64,000 bases of DNA from PFL25 sp046260155 (GTDB lineage Bacteria > Chloroflexota > Anaerolineae > Anaerolineales > UBA4823), in NCBI GenBank assembly GCA_046260155.1, contig JBJYXV010000088.1, forward strand, positions 124,001 through 188,000. The letters run 5' to 3'. The first letter of the stretch is position 1, and each line of letters begins with the position of its first letter. A program made the position numbers and the translations under genes. The notes below the pieces were generated by a model that worked only from the letters and a program-made list of their open reading frames with translations, made no database searches and was not told where the DNA came from. Shown here in pieces: positions 45,239 to 53,183 of this stretch.

Positions 45239-47218
45239 TTATTCCCAGGCAATATCTGTCCAATGTGCTGGATGATCAGTGTGTGAATCTGGTGGCAGCA
45301 AATAGACCGGGTCATGGATTTGCAGGTGTGGTGAAACGAAGATATGGTCGATCCGCTCCTCTCCAGACATGTCCAGACCTTGGTCATCGACTCCAGTAGG
45401 ATAAACATCCATCCAGGCGTTCTTGTAATGCTCAGCAATCAGGAGATATGGATCTTCCCAGCCGCGCAAGTTGAAATCACCGAAGGCGATTACATCAGGT
45501 TCTTGCTCTGCCCTGTCGACAAGAGTCCGGGCAAATACCATTTTGGCCGTATCTGATCCGTCCGGGTGCACATTGAAGATAGTAAACTTTTTATTCCCCA
45601 CTGTGATCTCGGCTTCGGCAGTGCCGATTTCATCCTGGTCGCTGAAAGTGAACACCGCTCGCGGATTTTCCAGGAGGTACTTGGAGAGGATTGCTGTCCC
45701 ATAGGTACCGGTAACTGTTTTTGGTCCATAATAAGCATGGTAGCCGAGCTGGTTGGCGTAGTAGCGAATATAGTCATTATTACCCAACGAGATGCGCGCC
45801 GAATCACTTTCCTGGAAACCGATGATGTCCGCATCGACCTGTTTGATCAATTCCAGCTGCTCCAGATAAGATTTCTCACCGAGTTCATCGTTTGCCTGCT
45901 GGATATTGTAGGTCATGACCCTCAACGATTTCCCCTGCACTGGTTCCACAAACACCCGATCAGTCAGAAAGGCTGCCAAGAATGTTGCCAGGAAAATCAT
46001 CCCTGTAACGACTGCCGGCCAGAGTACATTACGGTGTTCCGTCTTCTCATTGACGGAAATTTTTCGCCTTCTAGCAGCCAGAAAAGCCAGGATTGTAACC
46101 AATCCCAGGAGAAGGAGGAAGGGTAACCAGAATTTATTCCTGAAAAAGGTGCTGACTGGTTCCACATACCCCCATACATTGCTGAAAATATTCATGAAGA
46201 TCAGTACTATCAGGAGCAAGGAACCGAGCAGGAAGCCGGGTGCCATCTTTCTGGGTGCTGGATTTTCCTGGGCGAATGTTCTGCTGAAGATCGCAAAATC
46301 CAAGAAAACTACCGGGAATGAGATCAACACCAGTAGCAGGGGGATTTGGTGGGTCCAATCCGGGCTGCTGACAACCACCGCTGGGGAATCTGGTGCAGGC
46401 GGAAAGCTGATCGTATGTGCCAAGATGGTTCCAAGTACCGCCAAGGTAAAAACAGCGTTCCATGCCAGCAAGAGCCCAGGGCTTATCTTTTCCATCCACT
46501 GCGTGTTATTAAACGAGAGGAACAGCCACAGCATGGATAACAAGCTGACCATGGTGATAATCAGCAGGTAGCTGCCTTCTGTCCAACGTGCGACTACACC
46601 TGGACTCGAGAGCATGAAGTAGAAGATGGTCAGCAAACCAACCAGGCCTACCGCTGCAGATGTGACCCCTTTTACAGGCTGGATTGGCTCTTGGAGTGGT
46701 TCCCATTTGAAATTGACCAGTGTCAAACCGAAACCCAATCCCAACAGCCAGCCTAACCACCCATATTCACTGGTTAGAGTTGGATCGATCGTAAAATTCA
46801 ATGTGCGCAAGAGGATTGATATCCCGACGGCCAGCGCAAAGCCCTGAGCCGGGATCAACCACCCATTCTTTCTTTCTTTTGTGCGGTAGCTAACCAGCAT
46901 CAGAGGCAGCAACACCAGACCTGCTGCACTGGCGCTACCTGCCGCGACCATTCTGCCGCTTGTATCCAGGTAAGGAATGACCCCCCTCCCGACCAGGAGC
47001 AGGGCGTATGCAAACCACGTTAACCAGGTTGGAACTCGTTTCCCAAAGAGGTAAAGTATGACCGGTGAAAATAGAAATAATACACCCAATACTTTTTCAT
47101 CCAGCGAAGTACTTAACAGCTCCAGGATATAAATGCTTTCAATAAATACCGTGACAGCCTGGATAAACAGCAGGAAGAATAATGCAAAGCCAAGCAATAG
47201 CAGCCAGTATTTTTTCAT
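45239..47218 (-). CDS. Multi-helix membrane protein with a C-terminal endonuclease/exonuclease/phosphatase (EEP) domain
   Basis: A 659-aa protein. The first 400 or so residues form about ten hydrophobic segments; the C-terminal 240 are an EEP (DNase I-like) domain with MTYNIQQAND, GFQESD, GDFNLRG, IDHIFVSPH and SHTDHPAH, the metal and catalytic residues of the family. EEP enzymes act on DNA, inositol phosphates, sphingomyelin or ceramide-linked phosphates; membrane attachment favours lipids (inference). GAGGTG precedes the ATG. It is a single gene with its own terminator. Confidence 0.87.
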   Translation of the reverse strand: MKKYWLLLLGFALFFLLFIQAVTVFIESIYILELLSTSLDEKVLGVLFLFSPVILYLFGKRVPTWLTWFAYALLLVGRGVIPYLDTSGRMVAAGSASAAGLVLLPLMLVSYRTKERKNGWLIPAQGFALAVGISILLRTLNFTIDPTLTSEYGWLGWLLGLGFGLTLVNFKWEPLQEPIQPVKGVTSAAVGLVGLLTIFYFMLSSPGVVARWTEGSYLLIITMVSLLSMLWLFLSFNNTQWMEKISPGLLLAWNAVFTLAVLGTILAHTISFPPAPDSPAVVVSSPDWTHQIPLLLVLISFPVVFLDFAIFSRTFAQENPAPRKMAPGFLLGSLLLIVLIFMNIFSNVWGYVEPVSTFFRNKFWLPFLLLLGLVTILAFLAARRRKISVNEKTEHRNVLWPAVVTGMIFLATFLAAFLTDRVFVEPVQGKSLRVMTYNIQQANDELGEKSYLEQLELIKQVDADIIGFQESDSARISLGNNDYIRYYANQLGYHAYYGPKTVTGTYGTAILSKYLLENPRAVFTFSDQDEIGTAEAEITVGNKKFTIFNVHPDGSDTAKMVFARTLVDRAEQEPDVIAFGDFNLRGWEDPYLLIAEHYKNAWMDVYPTGVDDQGLDMSGEERIDHIFVSPHLQIHDPVYLLPPDSHTDHPAHWTDIAWE

Positions 47219-47487
47219 ACGTGCACCTCATTTGCCCTCATATTTACTGGTAGAGCACCGGGCGGTGAATTTATATCTTCAGGTTAAGTATAGCCAAAGA
47301 GTATTCCTCAGGGCAAGCTTGTCTTTGATTGGTGGAGAGTTGGCAAACAGACTTGTGATCTTCCTCACTTCCCTGGAATTCGCAGGCATGAAAAACTCAA
47401 TCTGTGTTTTCATTCATTATTCGGCTGCAAATCTAAAGAAGAGTGCAATTGTTTGATCATTCAACTTTGGTAAACCAGCTCGGATAG
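47219..47487. other. Intergenic region before the Crp/Fnr pseudogene
   Basis: About 270 bp; part of an open frame (47133-47456) covers it but has no ribosome site or family resemblance. It carries the promoter of the leftward EEP gene. Confidence 0.4.
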
Positions 47488-48143
47488 GTCCAACATTTCA
47501 GAGCACTGCCTCCAAAAGCCATCTATGATATTGTTTCTGCAGGTCAGATTCAATTCCACAAAACTGATTCTGGTATCTTCCACGAGGGATGGGAATGCGC
47601 CGGTCTTTATGTGCTTTTGGCTGGCAGGGTGCACCTATGCAAGACATCTTTTCAGGGTCAGGCTTTGATCATCTCGGTGATCGATCCTGTGATTATGTTC
47701 AACGAGATGGCAGCCATGGACGGCAATTCGAATCCTATCACCGCTGTCTCCGATTATAAATGCATCACCTGGTGGATATCTCACGAACGTTTTCAATCCT
47801 TGATCGAGCAACATTCAGTTCTTGGCCTCAGCTGATTGAATGTCCTGGCAATGCGCAATCGCCGCTTGATTTCTATGATCGAAGACCTACCGCCAGGCCA
47901 GTTAAACCTCGAACTGCCAAGCTAATTCTGAATTTGAGTTCCAATAGCACTCATCCCCTGGACCGGATCGCCCAATCCAATCAATTCCTGGCAGCCAGCA
48001 TATCGACAGTTCCTAAGGCGGTCAGCCGCCCCATCAAATCCTTGCGAGATTCGGGTGTAATTGACCAAAGCCTCACTCATATCGTATGTTCTATTATTCA
48101 CAATATCTCTTTGCCAATATATCACAATGAAGGGTGGAAGTAA
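47488..48143 (+). pseudogene. Crp/Fnr-family regulator pseudogene
   Basis: A sensor-domain stretch (HFRALPPKAIYDIVSAGQIQFHK, here split as core FRALPPKA ... HEGWECAGLYVLLAGRVHL) reads in one frame until a TGA at 47833. The HTH part (LSSNSTHPLDRIAQSNQFLAAS, ISTVPKAVSRPIKSL, DSGVIDQ) continues in another frame. No start codon remains for the first part, which is closed by a TAG upstream at 47485. Both frames read like a Crp/Fnr regulator, so the gene is broken by at least one frameshift and a stop. It sits directly before the 12-helix operon it may once have controlled. Confidence 0.75.
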
Positions 48144-48350
48144 TTGTCTTTTGTCAATCATCTGGGAATCTCGACTGATTTCAGCCATCATCCTCCAGTG
48201 CTTTACCCGGAATCCCAGCGTGATTTATCAAAAGTCATTGATTAATTATTCTGAATGTGCCAAAATTCACACAAAGTAAACCATTCATGGGGTAGATTTT
48301 TATCTCCTGAGCAGGAATTAAGGGTGATGTATCTCTCCGGAGGAGAAAAA

Positions 48351-49859
48351 ATGGGAGCTTTAAGGGCTCGCTATAACTTTTTGTTCAAATCCACCAAGGG
48401 GCTGATCCTGGTGGCGATCGCATTAATCGCCCTGGTAACTGCCATCTGGGGCATGATCTCTGGACCCATGGCAGAGTTTGGGGTCAGGGACCTGGTGATA
48501 CGCACATTCGGCATGGATCTCGTGGAAGCAGAGCGGGAAGGACGTATCATTCTCCTCTACCACGCCATCGCAATGGCAGTCGTCGCGATCGAGGTTTACA
48601 TCATCACGGATATGGTGCCCATGAAAGTACACCAGCAGACCAATATCAATGCGATCATCACCTTCGGGTATATGGTCTCGTTGGTCTTTGGTCTCTTATT
48701 CGGGTATTTCGGCCATAATTTTATCTTCCACGGTCTTTATATCTTCGGCTTATCCCTGATGTTCTTCGGGGGATTGCAGCTGGCATTTGCACTCTGGCCC
48801 TGGAAAAAGGAATACTATGCCAGGGATCCCGTCTATTCACAAACTCGCACGGGAATCGACCTAGAACGCGTGGCATTCTTCACCATGGCGGTTGCCACAT
48901 TGGGGTCTGCTCTCTTCGGTGCTGTAACTGGGTCATATTGGGGCAATGGTCACGAGACATTCCTTGCAGAGGATTTAATCCGCGAACCGGAGAAAACCAT
49001 CCTGCAGAATTCAATTATCGGCCACCTGCATATCATGCTGACTCTGATCGCGATCGGCATCACCCTGATCGTCGGTCGTTGGCAGGATTTCAGAGGACCT
49101 CTCCATAAAATAGCCATGCCGTTTATGATTGTCGGCACAATCATCATCTCCCTGGGAGCCTGGTCCGTAGTGCTTGTAGAATGGGCTCACACGATCATAT
49201 ATGGGGGCTCGGTGCTGGTAATGCTGGCAGCCTTATTCTTCGTGATCTTCTCCTGGAGACAGCTGATCCACAGAGGAATCGAAAAACGCGGCAGCCCGAA
49301 AGCCAGCTTCCGGCAGAAACTTAGTGCCCTATTGGAAGACCCGCTCAAATTTGGTGTCGGCTGGCAAATGGTGTTTATGAATTTCACTGTTAGCGGAGTG
49401 GGCATTTTCATGGCGGCCAAACTGGATGAAATCTTCCGTGTCTGGCCCCACCGGGAGGAACGCATCGTGCTTACCGGTCACTGGCATATCCTCTCTGCGA
49501 TCATCGCCACGATCATCCTCTTGTATTATGCAGACCTGGCGGGTCTCAAGGGGAAAATCCGCAAGATCTTCGGTTGGTCTGTGATCATTTTTTCTGATCT
49601 CGCCTTTGCAGCTGCCACGATTTTTTCCATGAAGCGGTTGATCGTCAGCGAGTCTGCCCAGCAGCCTCTGGTCAATTGGACCATGCTGCTGGTTGATCTG
49701 GGCCTGGCAGTGGTGCTGGTAGCACTGGCGCTCTTAATGATCTGGCGACTGGCTGATTTGTTCAAAAAACGCGGTCGTTGGGCCGAAGAATTCGATCAGA
49801 CCGCTTATCCTGAGATTGAATCACATGATTCTGCAATCACTGGAGAGCAACAGGCATGA
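48351..49859 (+). CDS. Uncharacterised 12-helix His-rich membrane protein, possible haem-copper-oxidase-like subunit
   Basis: A 502-aa protein from ATG 48351 (GGAGGAG upstream; the frame opens at 48255). About 12 helices alternate with short loops. Two helices start with the same GHxHI motif (GHLHIML at 224-230, GHWHILS at 376-382), and further histidines are in YHAIAMA (H71), GHNFIFH (H122, H127) and EWAHTII (H280). Pairs of HxH at helix starts and a His in helix 2 recall haem and CuB ligands of the haem-copper oxidase/NOR superfamily, but the HPEVY and HH motifs of that family are missing. I do not recognise the family. The ATG overlap with the SUMF1-like gene, and the haem O synthase gene next, support a haem-binding role. 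Confidence 0.65.
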   Translation: MGALRARYNFLFKSTKGLILVAIALIALVTAIWGMISGPMAEFGVRDLVIRTFGMDLVEAEREGRIILLYHAIAMAVVAIEVYIITDMVPMKVHQQTNINAIITFGYMVSLVFGLLFGYFGHNFIFHGLYIFGLSLMFFGGLQLAFALWPWKKEYYARDPVYSQTRTGIDLERVAFFTMAVATLGSALFGAVTGSYWGNGHETFLAEDLIREPEKTILQNSIIGHLHIMLTLIAIGITLIVGRWQDFRGPLHKIAMPFMIVGTIIISLGAWSVVLVEWAHTIIYGGSVLVMLAALFFVIFSWRQLIHRGIEKRGSPKASFRQKLSALLEDPLKFGVGWQMVFMNFTVSGVGIFMAAKLDEIFRVWPHREERIVLTGHWHILSAIIATIILLYYADLAGLKGKIRKIFGWSVIIFSDLAFAAATIFSMKRLIVSESAQQPLVNWTMLLVDLGLAVVLVALALLMIWRLADLFKKRGRWAEEFDQTAYPEIESHDSAITGEQQA

Positions 49860-50764
49860 AGCCTTACACACTATTTCTAGTTCTGTTTACGATGATTATT
49901 GCAGGCTGCGCATCAGGAGTCTCTAAACCCTCCACCACTCCTCAATTCGATCCTGGTGTCGATCCTGATGCTTGGGCTTTCGTCCCTGCCGGCGAATTTC
50001 TCATGGGTCAGCATGAACACGAGACAAATGTCGATTACAATTATGAGGTCATGGTCACCGATGTCACCACAGCCCAGTTTGCGGATTACCTCAACCAGGC
50101 ACTTTCGGATGGTTCGATCCAGATCCTGGATGAACAAATCGTGGGTTATTACCCAGGCGACCAATTTAACGCCCACGAGCACGAAATGGAGATCCCTCCC
50201 GGGGATTGGCTCCACCTGCCATTGAACGATCCTGGGGTGCGGTTGGATTTCGATGGCAGCACGTTCAAACCACAGGACAGCTACGAAAACCACCCTGTGA
50301 CCATGGTCACCTGGTTTGGCGCGCAGGCTTATTGTGATTATTTCGGATACCGCTTACCAACGGAGGTCGAATGGGAGAAAGCTGCCCGTGGAACTGACGG
50401 GCGACCCTTCCCCTGGGGGGATGAGATTGAAACCCGCAACGCCAACTATTACAGCAGTCACGATATATTTGAAAAAATAATTGGCGGACTTGGAGGTACC
50501 ACTCCGGTTGGATTTTATAATGGCAGCACGCTCGATGATTACACAACACTGGATTCTCCAAGCCCTTACGGACTTTACGATATGGCTGGAAATGTCTGGC
50601 AGTGGACAGGGGATGTTTATCAGAACCAGCATTACCGCTATATGCGCGGAGGCAGTAAGGATACCTACGCTTACAATCTGCGCGTCTGGACACGCAACAG
50701 CGCCGGACCGGAATACTACAGCCCGGGTGTTGGATTCCGCTGCGCACGAAATACAAACGAATGA
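49856..50764 (+). CDS. SUMF1/FGE-fold lipoprotein without the catalytic cysteines
   Basis: A 302-aa lipoprotein (signal ending in IAGC) with a formylglycine-generating-enzyme-type domain: FVPAGEFLMGQ, NHPVTMVTWFGAQAYCDYFGYRLPTEVEWEKAARG, MAGNVWQWTGD, RGGSKDTYAYNLRVWTRNSAGPE (split motif; R-G-G-S then R) and GVGFRCAR. The true enzyme has CxxxxC in the middle of the RGGSW block; here only the final GFRC Cys remains, so it should not make formylglycine. Related non-catalytic members (NirV-like) accompany copper or haem reductases. It overlaps the 12-helix gene by 4 bp and the next gene by 4 bp, so it is part of one transcript and one assembly route. Confidence 0.85.
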   Translation: MKPYTLFLVLFTMIIAGCASGVSKPSTTPQFDPGVDPDAWAFVPAGEFLMGQHEHETNVDYNYEVMVTDVTTAQFADYLNQALSDGSIQILDEQIVGYYPGDQFNAHEHEMEIPPGDWLHLPLNDPGVRLDFDGSTFKPQDSYENHPVTMVTWFGAQAYCDYFGYRLPTEVEWEKAARGTDGRPFPWGDEIETRNANYYSSHDIFEKIIGGLGGTTPVGFYNGSTLDDYTTLDSPSPYGLYDMAGNVWQWTGDVYQNQHYRYMRGGSKDTYAYNLRVWTRNSAGPEYYSPGVGFRCARNTNE

Positions 50765-51657
50765 AAACTGCTGAACACCTTATGCGATTACCGGTGCATT
50801 TATTCCACGAATTTCGAGAGAACTACTGGCCGCTCTTGAAGAGTTTGCAGACCGCCCTGCTGTTAGCCACTGGCTTGGCGGGATTCATGAGCGCCCGCTG
50901 TCCCATTCTTGGATGGCAGGTCATGCTGGGGGTCACCGGCAGCCTGTTTTTCGCCATCAGCGGCAGTACAGTTTTAAACATGTGGTACGACCGGGATATA
51001 GATGCCCTCATGCAGCGCACCTGCTGGCGACCACTCCCGTCAGGTAAAATTTCCCCCCGTGCGGGTTTGATATTCGGATTGATCCTATCAGCGATTGGAA
51101 TAACCTGGGCTTATCAGCTGAGCAGGTTATATGGGACGATCGTTTTCGCAGGGCTTTTCTGCGATGTAGTAATCTACACTCTCTGGCTCAAACGACGTAC
51201 CGCCTGGTCCATCGTCTGGGGAGGCATCGCAGGTGGAATGCCTGTTCTGGCTGGACGGGCTCTGGCTACCGGCCAGATCGATTGGGTTGGCATAGCCCTG
51301 TGTCTGGCAGTGCTGTTCTGGATACCCACCCACATCCTCACTTTTTCGATGCGCAATTATCAGGATTACCTAGCCGCAGGCATCCCCACATTTCCATCCA
51401 CTTATAGTTTCAAATTCACCCAATGGACAATTGCATTCTCCAGCATTATCGCTGCATTGATGTTAGGAGTTGCAGCTTACGGAATCGGGTTGACCTGGGG
51501 ATATCTGCGGCTAATGGCTGTGCTCACCGGAGGGCTGATCTTCTTGGCTGGTGCCAGTTTATTAAATCCATCTGATAAGTTGAATTTCGGGTTATTCAAA
51601 TATGCCTCTCTCTATATGCTCAGCGTCATGCTCATTTTGGCAGCTGAAGCATTCTAG
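50761..51657 (+). CDS. ctaB: Protoheme IX farnesyltransferase (haem O synthase type, UbiA superfamily)
   Basis: A 298-aa nine-helix prenyltransferase. The first Asp-rich motif NMWYDRDIDALMQRT and the second YQDYLAAGIPTFPS match CtaB/haem O synthase rather than quinone prenyltransferases. Haem O is needed by haem-copper oxidases of the bo and aa3 type (as haem A precursor). No COX gene is nearby, yet the 12-helix gene leads the operon, so that protein may be the user of haem O (inference). It overlaps the SUMF1-like gene by 4 bp. Confidence 0.88.
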   Translation: MKTAEHLMRLPVHLFHEFRENYWPLLKSLQTALLLATGLAGFMSARCPILGWQVMLGVTGSLFFAISGSTVLNMWYDRDIDALMQRTCWRPLPSGKISPRAGLIFGLILSAIGITWAYQLSRLYGTIVFAGLFCDVVIYTLWLKRRTAWSIVWGGIAGGMPVLAGRALATGQIDWVGIALCLAVLFWIPTHILTFSMRNYQDYLAAGIPTFPSTYSFKFTQWTIAFSSIIAALMLGVAAYGIGLTWGYLRLMAVLTGGLIFLAGASLLNPSDKLNFGLFKYASLYMLSVMLILAAEAF

Positions 51658-51687
51658 GTAATCTTCTCTATCAAGCCGCAAAGATTG

Positions 51688-52293
51688 ATGAAACCAATTT
51701 CTACCACTGACAGGATACTTCTCCTCCTGGCAGCCCTGCTGTCTGCCTTCCAGGTGGCAGTAGGTGTGGATGGCTCCGGCACACTCCCCATCCTCTGCTA
51801 CACAATTGCTTTTGGAGTGCTCCTGGTTGCTTGCCTGCTGTTGATCATCCTTGGTTTTGAAATTCTTGATAGCTCCCTGGTTGTGATCGTTTCCACGATT
51901 ATCCCGCTCAGTCTATCCCTTGGACTGGTTTGGGAATACCTGGGTAATATCAGCTGGTATTACCTTGCTTTTACCCTGCTCGGTTTTCTGGCTGTGATCC
52001 TCACCAGACGGTTCACGTCGGGTCGCGTTGCTGTGATTGTCATAGCCGCCGTGCACGGGATCGCTGGTCTGGCGATCTTCCTGTTACCAATCTTACTCAG
52101 CATGCAAGGTATCACAAACCCGGGATTTATCTTCGTTGGTATCGGTGGAGCATTAATTGGAATCGGGGGATTATTGCTCTCCTTTTTAAAAACTGGCAGG
52201 CCGATTTTATCCCTGAACACGATCCTCTCACTGTTGCCCGGATTGTTGCTGCTGATGACCACTGCGTTTGTAGTTGGATTTGTTCTCAGGTAA
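51688..52293 (+). CDS. Multi-helix membrane protein of unknown function
   Basis: A 201-aa protein from ATG 51688 with about six hydrophobic segments and very few charged residues (AALLSAFQVAVGVDG, ILLSMQGITNPGFIFVGIGG). No family or motif is recognised. It follows the haem O synthase gene by 30 bp and probably ends the operon. Its ribosome site is weak. Confidence 0.65.
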   Translation: MKPISTTDRILLLLAALLSAFQVAVGVDGSGTLPILCYTIAFGVLLVACLLLIILGFEILDSSLVVIVSTIIPLSLSLGLVWEYLGNISWYYLAFTLLGFLAVILTRRFTSGRVAVIVIAAVHGIAGLAIFLLPILLSMQGITNPGFIFVGIGGALIGIGGLLLSFLKTGRPILSLNTILSLLPGLLLLMTTAFVVGFVLR

Positions 52294-52656
52294 CTGTAAG
52301 TCAAGGACAGGGTTCTACTTCAATCTAAACTCCTATCCATGCAGCTTTTTTTCCAGCCAGGGACACGTCTGGCGCTGGTTAATCTTGGTTTGGGATCACT
52401 CCTGCAATTTACCAATCCCCCTCACTCTAGATTTAATTCATCCCCACCAGGTAAATCCAAAGTTATTATTCGCCACTTGATTCAGCGTTAAGCCCGAACT
52501 TCCAAAGGCCTATCGAGCAGAGATTACCAACCCACCCAGCGCCAGATAGATGCCAAATGCTTATCCACCAAATGAAAATGCTCGTGGCAATCCCTCCCAG
52601 CACTACTCGTTCTTCATTGGTTGCGGAGAATTGGATATCAGTTGGTCGATCGATTT
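52294..52656. other. Intergenic region
   Basis: About 360 bp with no supported gene, repeat or hairpin. Short open frames here (e.g. 52274-52480) have no ribosome site. Confidence 0.4.
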
Positions 52657-52857
52657 TTATCTTTGATAGGCAATCAGGACGACACCCAGCTCCTGTTCCA
52701 GGGTACTGAGTTTTTCCATCTGTTCTTCGCTTAGTTCTGCCAGCGCGATATGGGGCTCTAAAGCCAGGATTAATGTTCCCATCGATTCTTCCATCTGCTG
52801 TACTCTCTTCAGGCTGGCTTCGTCCAGATTAGCAATCTTCATCCTTCTTGGTGGCAT
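52657..52857 (-). CDS. 66-aa helical protein of unknown function
   Basis: GAGGAG lies seven bases before the ATG, unlike nearby random frames. The product is highly charged with a Leu/Ile/Glu heptad-like pattern (DEASLKRVQQMEESMG, LSEEQMEKLSTLEQELG), suggesting two helices or a coiled coil. No family is recognised. It stands alone on the minus strand. Confidence 0.6.
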   Translation of the reverse strand: MPPRRMKIANLDEASLKRVQQMEESMGTLILALEPHIALAELSEEQMEKLSTLEQELGVVLIAYQR

Positions 52858-53183
52858 GCTGCATCTCCTCGCTTCAACGGATGATCAAATTATACTTGAA
52901 TGGCTTTACAGAGATTTTATTGTTCCATTCCGTTGGAGTATTTGGTTCTGCTTTTAAGAGCACAAAAGAAGCAGCACAACGGGTTAATCTGCCTAGGTGG
53001 CATCATTCCCGGAGAGGGACAGCATTCACCGAAAAGGCAGCTGATCAACTTTTCCTTTCCTGGAATTAGACTCAATTGATCGGCTATCCAGGTATGCCGC
53101 GTCTTGAGAAAACCTCTTTAGCACAGCAGGTCTTCACCGCAGGCCTTACCTGATTCTAGGTTAACCAGCAAATTTCTTAATAT
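52858..53183. other. Intergenic region
   Basis: About 325 bp holding the promoter of the small minus-strand gene and the 3' flank of the glycoside hydrolase gene. No hairpin with U-tract or other feature was found by eye. Confidence 0.4.

Noticed and set aside
45566..46571. Long plus-strand frames opposite the EEP gene
   Set aside because: Arise from the complement of hydrophobic codons in a real gene; no ribosome sites.
47833..47835. TGA in the Crp/Fnr-like region as a possible second Sec codon
   Set aside because: Not at a Cys site, the frame shifts afterwards and the HTH reads in another frame; it is a pseudogene stop.
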